Source: Massilia sp. HP4
GTDB taxonomy: Bacteria > Pseudomonadota > Gammaproteobacteria > Burkholderiales > Burkholderiaceae_D
DNA: 49,022 nt
Reading direction: 5' to 3'
Assembly: GCF_005222695.1 (NCBI RefSeq)
Contig: NZ_STGG01000062.1
Location: forward strand, 1 to 49,022
Part shown: piece by piece, positions 25,469-31,929 of the stretch
How positions within the stretch are numbered: the first letter of the stretch is position 1
Layout of the letters: the number at the start of each line of letters is the position of its first letter
Notes under the pieces: model-generated
Databases searched by the model: none
What the model was told of the DNA's origin: nothing
Seen by the model: the letters and a program-made list of their open reading frames with translations, nothing else
Program-made: the position numbers and the translations under genes

Positions 25469-26727
25469 GATCCATGTTTTCATCAGTTAGCACATACTTA
25501 CGCCAGATTATCGTGGCAGCCTGCCTGGCTGGCATCGCCGGCGGCGCCGGCGCGACCCCGAACGCGCCGCCGCCCAACGAAGTCCAGATCCTGTACGAGA
25601 ACGCCCTGCAGTCGATCGCCGAGGGCCGCAAGAACGACGCCTCGGACACCCTGGTGCGCGTGATCGAGAAGGAATCGCAGCATGCCGGCGCCTATCTCGA
25701 AGTGGCGCTGGTGCAGTGCAGCCTCGGCCGCGTGGACGAGGCCGAGCGCCTGTTCGCCATCATCGAGACCCGCTTCGATCCGCCACGCGCGATCCTGGAA
25801 CTCATTGCCGAGGCGCGCGACACCGGCTGCGACGAATGGCAGCCATTGAAGGCCACCTCGGTCAGCGTCACGCGCGGCCTGGACATGAACGTCAACCAGG
25901 GCGCGCGCAACCCGAGCTACATCGTCGACACCGGCGGCGGCCAGGTCGAGCTGCCGCTGCTGGACGAATTCCTGCCCCGGCACGACAACTACACCGCCCT
26001 GAACGTCGAGCACACGCGCGACCTGACGCCCAACGGCCTGACCGGCTTTGCCCAGTACTTCGGCCGCCGGAATGACTCGCTGGGCCAGTACGACAGCGAT
26101 TCGGTGTACGCCGGGGTCGACAGCCAGTACCGCTTCGGCGCCTGGCCGGTGCGCGCCACCGGCATGCTCGGCTTTACTTCCCTGGGCGGCAAGCTGTACC
26201 AGCGCCAGGTGCAGTTGCTGGCGCGCGCCGGGGTGCCAATGCCGCTACCGAGCCGCATGCAACTGCACGTAACAGGCGGTGTGACCCGCAACGATTATTC
26301 GACGCTGACCAATTTCGATTCGAATACCTTCGACGTGCTGGGCCAGCTGAGCTGGCGCGGCGACAAGGTATTCGCCAGCCTGAGCCAGGGCTGGCAGGCC
26401 GACCATGCGGTGCGCGAGCGCCCGGGTGGCGACCGCCACGGCTACAGCACCACCCTGCTGGCGCGGCGCGCCCTGTGGCGCGAGGTGAGCGGCGAACTCT
26501 CGTACAGCTACCAGAGCTGGCGCAGCGGCGAGGCCTATGCGCCGGGTCTGATCAACACGGTGCGCGACCAGAACACGCGTGTTGCGCGCGCCGTGCTGTC
26601 GTGGCCGATCGCCCGCAACCAATGGCTGCGGTTTGAAACCCGCGTGGTGCGCAACCGCGAAAATATCTCGATCTTCCAATACGATAACCGCCAGATCCAG
26701 CTCAGCTGGCAATGGCAGGACCGCTGA
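25465..26727 (+). CDS. TPR plus outer-membrane beta-barrel protein (Slam-like), 420 aa
   Basis: A signal peptide (about 1-30, ending GGAGA) is followed by TPR-like helices (about 40-125: ILYENALQSIAEGRKNDASD, GAYLEVALVQCSLGRVDEAERLF) and about 290 residues of alternating beta-strands (ALNVEHTRDL, GLTGFAQYFGRR, VYAGVDSQYRFG, RQIQLSWQWQ), an outer-membrane barrel. TPR followed by a barrel is the layout of Slam (DUF560) surface-protein exporters, though those are usually somewhat longer. The ATGA overlap with the cyclase gene indicates one operon. With the TbpB-like barrel on the divergent FecR protein this suggests an exporter-client pair; that is an inference. It could instead be a structural barrel with no transport role. 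Confidence 0.7.
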   Translation: MRSMFSSVSTYLRQIIVAACLAGIAGGAGATPNAPPPNEVQILYENALQSIAEGRKNDASDTLVRVIEKESQHAGAYLEVALVQCSLGRVDEAERLFAIIETRFDPPRAILELIAEARDTGCDEWQPLKATSVSVTRGLDMNVNQGARNPSYIVDTGGGQVELPLLDEFLPRHDNYTALNVEHTRDLTPNGLTGFAQYFGRRNDSLGQYDSDSVYAGVDSQYRFGAWPVRATGMLGFTSLGGKLYQRQVQLLARAGVPMPLPSRMQLHVTGGVTRNDYSTLTNFDSNTFDVLGQLSWRGDKVFASLSQGWQADHAVRERPGGDRHGYSTTLLARRALWREVSGELSYSYQSWRSGEAYAPGLINTVRDQNTRVARAVLSWPIARNQWLRFETRVVRNRENISIFQYDNRQIQLSWQWQDR

Positions 26728-26729
26728 CC

Positions 26730-27947
26730 ATGTCTATGCTTTCCCCACCGGCGCGCACCCTGGGCGCCGCTACCGAGACCCACGATAACGGCTTCAATGC
26801 CGTGCGCCTGGCCTGCGCGCTGGCCGTCATGGTGTACCACGCTTACCAGATGGCGCCGGTCGCGGCGGGGCTCGATCCCCTGACGTCCAGGCTGCGGCCC
26901 GTCACCGATCTCGGCGCGCTGGCGGTCGGCATTTTCTTTTTGATCAGCGGCATGTTCGTCAGCCAGAGCTGGCTGCGCGACCCGCACCTGGGCCGTTTCG
27001 CGCTGCGGCGCGTGGCGCGCATCGTGCCGGGCCTGTTCGTCGCCACCTTGCTGTGTACCCTGACCGCGGTCGCGTTCTTTTCAGAGCGCGGCCCGGCCGG
27101 ACTGTTCGATTCGGCGACCTGGCGCTATATCTTCGGCAATACGGTCTTGCATTGGCTTCAATACAATATCCCGCCTGAAGAATTGAGCATTCCCGGCGTG
27201 CTCGGCGGGCGTAACCTGAATGGCGTGCTGTGGACCTTGTACTGGGAAGGCCGCATGTATGTGGTGCTGGCCCTGGTCGGCATAGCGGCCGTGATGCCGA
27301 TGCGCCCGTGGCTGCGCGGCGCCGCCATCTTCCTGCTGCTGGCGGCCAACCTGTTCCCCGAGGTGTTGAGCGGCTACCTGTGGGAAGTGCGCCTGTGGTC
27401 GCTGTTCCTGACCGGCGTGCTGCTGCAGACCCTGGCGCCGCAGCTGCGCATCGGCCCGGTGCACGTCCTCTGCGCGCTGGCGCTGGTAGGGCTGAACTGG
27501 ACCCGTTCGCTGGCCATGACCCAGCATCCGCTGACCTGGTTCGGCATCGTCCTGCTGGTCGCCGCGCTGGCGCTGTGGATCGGCAGCGCGCGCGTACGCG
27601 GCCTGGGCCATGTGCAGCGCCACGATTATTCGTATGCCGTCTATATCTACCACTGGCCGGTACTGATGATGATCGGAGCACTGGTGCCAAACGCTAAGCC
27701 GCACCTGGCGCTGGCACTGTGCCTGCTGGTGCTGGCGCCGCTGTCCCTGCTGTCCTGGCACTGGGTCGAAGCGCCGGCGATGCGCGCCGCGCGGCGCTGG
27801 CTGCGGCGTCGCCGACGCGCTCCAGATGACGTCGCCTCCGCAATGCCCGGCGCCGTCATTCCCGCGCAGGCGGGAATCCAGGGCAGCACGTCCACCACCG
27901 TCGACTCCAGTGGTAACGCGGAAAATCGGAATAGGGCCGCTAGTTAA
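26730..27947 (+). CDS. OafA/YrhL-type acyltransferase, 405 aa
   Basis: Integral-membrane acyltransferase-3, which O-acylates surface sugars. It shows FNAVRLACALAVMVYHAYQ (active-site His), GALAVGIFFLISGMFVSQS, LRRVARIVPGLFVA and WTLYWEGRMYVVLA, with about ten membrane helices and no SGNH domain. The start at MSMLSPP lies 2 bp after the previous stop, with AGGA upstream. The last 35 or so residues contain AVIPAQAGIQG, encoded by an intergenic inverted repeat that has entered the gene, so the original C-terminus probably ended near residue 370. It is likely the last gene of the cyclase operon. Confidence 0.88.
   Translation: MSMLSPPARTLGAATETHDNGFNAVRLACALAVMVYHAYQMAPVAAGLDPLTSRLRPVTDLGALAVGIFFLISGMFVSQSWLRDPHLGRFALRRVARIVPGLFVATLLCTLTAVAFFSERGPAGLFDSATWRYIFGNTVLHWLQYNIPPEELSIPGVLGGRNLNGVLWTLYWEGRMYVVLALVGIAAVMPMRPWLRGAAIFLLLAANLFPEVLSGYLWEVRLWSLFLTGVLLQTLAPQLRIGPVHVLCALALVGLNWTRSLAMTQHPLTWFGIVLLVAALALWIGSARVRGLGHVQRHDYSYAVYIYHWPVLMMIGALVPNAKPHLALALCLLVLAPLSLLSWHWVEAPAMRAARRWLRRRRRAPDDVASAMPGAVIPAQAGIQGSTSTTVDSSGNAENRNRAAS
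27855..27883. repeat. Solo copy of the GTCATTCCCGC inverted repeat inside the acyltransferase 3' end
   Basis: GTCATTCCCGCGCAGGCGGG followed by AATCCAGGG matches the terminal repeat of the 103-bp element at 29,609, with an internal ATTCCCGC/GCGGGAAT hairpin. Sequence after it (CTCCAGTGGTAACGCGGA) also resembles that element's middle (CTCAGTGGCAACTCGGA). It is in frame with the acyltransferase and read as VIPAQAGIQ. Confidence 0.8.
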
Positions 27948-27958
27948 CAGACGCCCTC

Positions 27959-28102
27959 TCACGCCCCCCCCGACCTGCGGATCAGTTGCTGCTTGATGGC
28001 CCGCCGAGCTTGTTTCAAAACAATGACGGTAGACGCATCATTTTGTGAGTTGACCAATACCAACGCCTCCAACTGCTTCTGAGTGAAAAATAAGTAACGC
28101 AT
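27959..28102 (-). CDS. Small hypothetical protein, 47 aa
   Basis: A minus-strand frame starts MRYLFFTQKQLEALVLVN and ends QQLIRRSGGA, upstream of and divergent from the hcp remnant. It has AGGTGAG just before the ATG, closer than ideal. Lys and Gln are frequent and a helix seems likely. I recognise no family. The low-GC composition matches the adjoining T6SS island. It may be a real small gene of that island or chance. Confidence 0.35.
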   Translation of the reverse strand: MRYLFFTQKQLEALVLVNSQNDASTVIVLKQARRAIKQQLIRRSGGA

Positions 28103-28128
28103 ACTCACCTACCGCACACGGAGACAGC

Positions 28129-28623
28129 ATGGCAATCGACGCATACTTGCAAATTGATGGCATCAAAGGCGAATCGCAGGACGACAAGCACAAGGGCTGG
28201 ATTGAATGCTTGTCTGTAGACTTCGGAGTCGATTAACCTAGAAGCGCTACGGCATCGACAGGCGGTGGCCACACCGCTGAACGCGCCGAACTAGACGACA
28301 TCCTCTTCAGCAAACTCGCGGACCTCTCGACCCCGATCCTTCTCCAACACTGTGCGATGGGGAAGACTATCCCCAAAGCGAAATTCGAGTTCATGAGTGC
28401 CGATGGCGACGGCACACCTGTCAAGTATTTTGAAATCGAGTTAGAAAATGTCCTGGTCGGCATGGTCAAGCCAGGCATACGGCAAGGTGCGATCATGAAG
28501 GAGAACATCTGCCTGAAGTTCTCCAGGGTCAAGTGGAAGTACAGCCAACAGAAGATTGCCGGCGGCGCCGGCGGCAACACCTCCGGAGGATGGGATCTGG
28601 CAGCAAACAGGGTCTTTGCCTGA
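28129..28623 (+). pseudogene. hcp: hcp (T6SS tube/effector carrier), inactivated by a nonsense codon
   Basis: Starts MAIDAYLQIDGIKGESQDDK with a good ribosome site (GGAGA, 4 nt spacer). After codon 35 a TAA stop interrupts the frame. Translation resumes in the same frame (PRSATASTGGGHTAE, LDDILFSKLADLSTPILLQH, VGMVKPGIRQGAIMKENICL, GWDLAANRVFA) to a normal end, 164 codons in all. Hcp proteins usually have VDQPRSAT here, so a single CAA to TAA change explains the stop. Hcp forms the T6SS tube and carries small effectors; no other tube, sheath or baseplate gene is in the window. An internal ATG at 28,357 could give only the last 88 residues. Confidence 0.92.
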
Positions 28624-28633
28624 GGAGCCGAAC

Positions 28634-29014
28634 ATGGCTCTGGATGTAGAGAAATACACGGCCCACCTCAGGACACATGCAGCCCACCGAAGTCAGCGCA
28701 AGTGTGCGAGACGTGTCCGCGAGGCGCTCGAAGCCGGTGGTGGCAAGACCAAGGGGCATCCTGTAGATGCAAAGGATTGGGGCCCTACTCTTCTTCGGAT
28801 GGGATTCCGCGAAATCCATGTGGAGGACTCTACGAAGTTCATCTTCATGAAGGGAGATATCGTCGTTCTCCAACCATACCAGGGTGGGAACCCTTCAGGA
28901 CATATCGCCGCTTACGATGGGAAGATCTGGATATCTGACTTCAAGCAGCGGGATTTCTGGTCAGGTCAAGGTTACAGGAACAACAAGCCAAGCCATGTAT
29001 TCTATCGCCCTTAA
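28634..29014 (+). CDS. Tae-family T6SS amidase effector (NlpC/P60-like), 126 aa
   Basis: Predicted peptidoglycan amidase delivered by type VI secretion. Cys24 in QRKCARRVREALEAGG is the expected nucleophile, His90 in GNPSGHIAAYDGK the base, and Asp102 (WISDFKQRDFW) a likely third residue. The order Cys-His-Asp and the small size fit the Tae effectors; the match to the Tae2 group is my best guess. It has no signal peptide, as expected for Hcp cargo. The ATG at 28,634 has GAGGAG upstream and starts 10 bp after the hcp stop. Its 3' end overlaps the next gene by 20 bp. Confidence 0.85.
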   Translation: MALDVEKYTAHLRTHAAHRSQRKCARRVREALEAGGGKTKGHPVDAKDWGPTLLRMGFREIHVEDSTKFIFMKGDIVVLQPYQGGNPSGHIAAYDGKIWISDFKQRDFWSGQGYRNNKPSHVFYRP

Positions 29015-29579
29015 AAAAGCCTTCGTAGGCACACTGATGCTCCTCGCTAGTTGTGCTTGCGTCGCTGCTTCCACTACACCGCTCGTGTTACAGGAGCCTG
29101 TTCTTGGACTCCGATACGAGATCGAAAAAAATCGCTTTGATACCCTTCCGAAGAGCGAACTTGCCAACTGTGAGAACTTCCAGGATGACAAAAACAGAAG
29201 TGCTACCTGGTACATCTACGGGAAGGTCAAAGATCCAACAGGCAGAACCTACTACGTCACAGGAGGATATGAAACGGTTCACAATGTCATCCGCAACGAA
29301 GACAGGTACGAAACGACCAACCTCGGTGCAGTCTTCTACATTGAAGCCAGCAAGTGTGTCTATCTGGACGAAGCCCGGCAGACCTTCGAAGACCGCATAG
29401 TCAACGACGAAATGCCGCAGCATGTCCTGCAGGCCCTTGCGGTGGATATCGCCACCAGGCTTCAACGCGCATTCGGAGGGGCCGATCGCCTGAAGGTTGA
29501 GCTTCGCAACCAACGCATCGACGTTCAATCCCTACCTACCGAGTTAAAGCAAGCATTTCAAGTCTACGGCACGCCTTAG
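28995..29579 (+). CDS. Predicted Tai immunity lipoprotein, 194 aa
   Basis: Partner of the amidase effector by position: its start lies inside the effector gene. The N-terminus MYSIALKKAFVGTLMLLASC is a signal sequence with a lipobox LASC (Cys20), so the mature protein should sit in the periplasm, where Tae enzymes act. The mature part is Asp/Glu-rich, with single cysteines in LANCENF and SKCVYLD. I recognise no domain beyond position and export signal. A longer reading with an upstream start is rejected because it removes the signal sequence from the N-terminus. Confidence 0.75.
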   Translation: MYSIALKKAFVGTLMLLASCACVAASTTPLVLQEPVLGLRYEIEKNRFDTLPKSELANCENFQDDKNRSATWYIYGKVKDPTGRTYYVTGGYETVHNVIRNEDRYETTNLGAVFYIEASKCVYLDEARQTFEDRIVNDEMPQHVLQALAVDIATRLQRAFGGADRLKVELRNQRIDVQSLPTELKQAFQVYGTP

Positions 29580-29608
29580 ACGCAATCATTCCCGAGGTTC
29601 CCGCGGCC

Positions 29609-29711
29609 GTCATTCCCGCGCAGGCGGAAATCCAAGGCAGAACGCCCGCCGCAAAGGCCGGCCTCAGTGGCAACTCGGACAACCTTGGATTCCCGCCTGC
29701 GCGGGAATGAC
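29609..29711. repeat. 103-bp MITE-like element with 29-bp terminal inverted repeats
   Basis: GTCATTCCCGCGCAGGCGGA (left) and its complement (right) form 29-bp terminal repeats ending CCAAGG, with one mismatch. The 45-bp centre is non-coding. Each arm also forms an internal ATTCCCGC/GCGGGAAT hairpin. The same motif occurs at 27,855, so the T6SS island is flanked by copies. Repeats of this type are common between genes in Burkholderiales and Neisseria. The rest of 29,580-29,857 shows no gene. Confidence 0.85.
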
Positions 29712-29857
29712 GTGCCGATGGCCGATGTATAAAGCGGAATTGGCGCGCGCCCCGCGTGCCGAAATGCCGCAGCCGCGCAGGTAAACCACGCAGAGCCCGG
29801 CTCGAGCATATACAATCATGCCCGTATGACTTTCGTTAACATGATGGGCTCGTTCTG

Positions 29858-30187
29858 ATGGGCTGGAACGCACTGCTGTTCGTGCTGGCCGCCGTGGCTG
29901 TCACCGTCGGCTGCCTGGTCCCCAACCGCTGGCTCCCGCCCCTCCCGAACGACAAGGTATTGCACTTTGTCAGTTTTGCCGTCCTGACCGGCCTGGCGCT
30001 GCCGCTCGCGCACGATCTACCCTCGGCCCTGCTGTGGCTGTCCGGCCTGCTGCTGGCCGGCTGGGTGATCGAATGCCTGCAGTCGCTGCTGCCGGACCGG
30101 AGCTTCTGCTGGCGCGACATGGCCGCCAATGCCGGCGGCATCGCGTTCGCGACGCTCGCGACCTGCCTGGTCGCCCCGATTTTTTGA
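29858..30187 (+). CDS. VanZ-like membrane protein, 109 aa
   Basis: Small integral-membrane protein with about four helices. It carries the VanZ signature PNDKVLHFVSFAVLTGLA, then WVIECLQSLLPDRSFCWRDMAANAGGIA. Family members are linked to glycopeptide tolerance or cell-envelope metabolism, but a specific role is not known for this short type. It ends 8 bp before the Crp-family gene and may be cotranscribed with it. The ATG choice leaves a full first helix; no strong ribosome site is visible. Confidence 0.85.
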   Translation: MGWNALLFVLAAVAVTVGCLVPNRWLPPLPNDKVLHFVSFAVLTGLALPLAHDLPSALLWLSGLLLAGWVIECLQSLLPDRSFCWRDMAANAGGIAFATLATCLVAPIF

Positions 30188-30195
30188 GGCACGAA

Positions 30196-30936
30196 TTGAA
30201 CCGAGATCCCTTGCTTGCCACCGCGCCACCAGCTGCGCCCGAGGTCAAGTCGCTGGAGGCCCATGTCCACCTGCGCAAGATTCCGCTCCTGGCCGACCTG
30301 AGCGACGAGGAAATCCTGCGCGTCAAACAGGAGTTGCGCTTCCGCCACTATGCCAAGCGCGAGATCGTCCTGCAAAAAGGCGGCAGCGGCGACGGCCTGC
30401 TGTTCCTGCTCTCAGGCCAGTTGCAGGTGGTCGACATCACCGAGGATGGCCGGGCGATCGGCCTGCGCATGCTGACGCCGGGCGACTTTTTCGGCGAAAT
30501 CGCCCTGATCAACAATTCGACCCGTTCGGCCTCGGTGGTGGCGCTGACCGCAGTCGTGGTGGCGTTCTTGCCGGCCAGTACCGCGATGCACCTGTTCTCG
30601 CACTCGCCGTCGGTGGCCAGGCAGATGCTGCGCCACTTGGCGCAGAAGATCCAGCGCGACTCGGAATTCCGCGCCTTGCTCAGCATTAACAATACCGCCA
30701 AGCGCATTTATACGTATCTGTCGATGCAGGAACGGCGCCAGGCGTCGCCCGGCGCGCCGGTGGTGCTGGAAAACCTGCCGACGCACCAGGATATTGCCAA
30801 TATGATCAATACCAGCCGCGAAACCGTCACCCGTGCGCTGGCTGCCCTGGTCCAGCAAGGCATCGTCCAGAAGGATGCCAGCCGGCTGATCATCGTCAAG
30901 CCGGAAGCGCTCGACCGCCTGGTGCAGGGCGAGTAG
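30196..30936 (+). CDS. Crp/Fnr-family transcription regulator, cAMP-type, 247 aa
   Basis: Cytoplasmic activator predicted to bind a cyclic nucleotide. The N-terminal domain (about 30-150) contains GDGLLFLLSGQLQVVD and the phosphate-binding cassette FFGEIALINNSTRSASV; Arg110-Ser111 correspond to Arg82-Ser83 of E. coli Crp. The C-terminal winged helix has LPTHQDIANMINTSRETVTRAL; Arg208, Glu209 and Arg213 match the Crp residues that read TGTGA. This fits the three Crp boxes at 19.4, 21.7 and 23.4 kb. There are no Fe-S cysteines of the Fnr type. The start is the TTG at 30,196 with GAGG six bases upstream; no in-frame ATG lies near the domain start. Whether this or another Crp binds those boxes is unproven. 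Confidence 0.9.
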   Translation: MNRDPLLATAPPAAPEVKSLEAHVHLRKIPLLADLSDEEILRVKQELRFRHYAKREIVLQKGGSGDGLLFLLSGQLQVVDITEDGRAIGLRMLTPGDFFGEIALINNSTRSASVVALTAVVVAFLPASTAMHLFSHSPSVARQMLRHLAQKIQRDSEFRALLSINNTAKRIYTYLSMQERRQASPGAPVVLENLPTHQDIANMINTSRETVTRALAALVQQGIVQKDASRLIIVKPEALDRLVQGE

Positions 30937-30965
30937 GTAGCGTAGAAGTAGCATCCGACGCTACC
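30936..30965 (+). terminator. Weak hairpin after the Crp-family gene
   Basis: GGTAGCGT and ACGCTACC pair across 14 nt right after the stop codon. It has no T-run, so termination is uncertain. Confidence 0.35.
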
Positions 30966-31030
30966 GCCGAGGGTAGTGCAGGCGATGACACGTCGTTACA
31001 ATTGAACAATATGTGAGCTGGACCGTGGGG

Positions 31031-31036
31031 TATAAT
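31031..31036 (+). promoter_or_regulatory. Possible -10 of the polysaccharide operon
   Basis: A perfect TATAAT lies 98 bp before wzm. The nearest -35-like sequence (TTGAAC, 31,002) is 23 bp away, too far, so the promoter is unconfirmed or needs an activator. No other candidate was found in 30,966-31,128. Confidence 0.4.
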
Positions 31037-31128
31037 TTCGCCCTTAGCCCTCCAGCATTACAAAGACAAGCCACCGTGACGACAACCCTGCCGCTCTCAT
31101 CCAGGGCGCTTCCCAACGCCACCGCCCC

Positions 31129-31929
31129 ATGATTTCGCCCCTGATGCTGCGAGGCCTGTGGGCCTACCGCGGTTTCGTGCTGGGCAGCGTCAAACGCGAA
31201 TTCCAGTCGAAATACGCCAATGCCATCCTGGGCGCCCTGTGGTCGGTGCTCAGCCCGCTCGCCATGATCCTGGTGTACACCGTGATCTTCTCCGAGGTCA
31301 TGCGCACCAAGCTGCCCGGCGCCGAATCCGGCTTCGCTTATTCGATCTACCTGTGCGCCGGCATCCTGACCTGGGGCCTGTTCGCCGAGATCGTCGCGCG
31401 CGGCCAGAACATGTTCATCGAGCAGGCCAATGTGATCAAGAAGATCAGCTTCCCGCGCATCTGCCTGCCGGTGATCGTGGTGCTCAATGCGCTGGTCAAC
31501 TTCGCCATCATCTTCAGCCTGTTCCTGGTGTTCCTGGTCGCCACCGGCAACTTCCCGGGCCTGGTGTTCGCCGCCCTGCTGCCGGTGCTGCTGGTGCAGG
31601 TGCTGCTGGCGATCGGCCTGGCGATGATCGTCGGCGTGTTGAATGTGTTCTTCCGCGACGTCGGCCAGTTCGTGACGATCGCGATGCAATTCTGGTTCTG
31701 GCTGACGCCGATCGTGTATCCGGCCTCGATCCTGCCGGAACAGATCCGCGCCGCGCTGGCCTGGAATCCGATGATGCCGCTGATCCAGGCCTACCAGGCG
31801 ATCCTGGTGCATGGCACCGCGCCCGACTGGGGCTCGATCGGCATGGTAGCGCTGCTGGCGCTGCTGCTGTGCGCCTTCGGCATGCGCCTGTTCAGGAAGC
31901 GCGCCGGCGAAATGGTGGATGAACTCTGA
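31129..31929 (+). CDS. wzm: Wzm: ABC-2 polysaccharide export permease, 266 aa
   Basis: Inner-membrane half of the exporter that moves undecaprenyl-linked O-polysaccharide to the periplasm. Six helices are predicted, with family motifs KREFQSKYANAILGALWSVLSPLAMI near the start and FWFWLTPIVYPASILPE near residue 190. The length is typical. It is the first gene of the long polysaccharide operon, and its TGA overlaps the ATG of the ATPase gene (TGATG). Confidence 0.93.
   Translation: MISPLMLRGLWAYRGFVLGSVKREFQSKYANAILGALWSVLSPLAMILVYTVIFSEVMRTKLPGAESGFAYSIYLCAGILTWGLFAEIVARGQNMFIEQANVIKKISFPRICLPVIVVLNALVNFAIIFSLFLVFLVATGNFPGLVFAALLPVLLVQVLLAIGLAMIVGVLNVFFRDVGQFVTIAMQFWFWLTPIVYPASILPEQIRAALAWNPMMPLIQAYQAILVHGTAPDWGSIGMVALLALLLCAFGMRLFRKRAGEMVDEL

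Noticed and set aside
28129..28623. Programmed read-through of the hcp stop codon
   Set aside because: No stem or known read-through context was seen, and the change is the simple CAA to TAA expected of decay.
31002..31036. TTGAAC with TATAAT as a full sigma-70 promoter for wzm
   Set aside because: The spacer is 23 bp, too long. Only the -10 hexamer is kept as a weak call.
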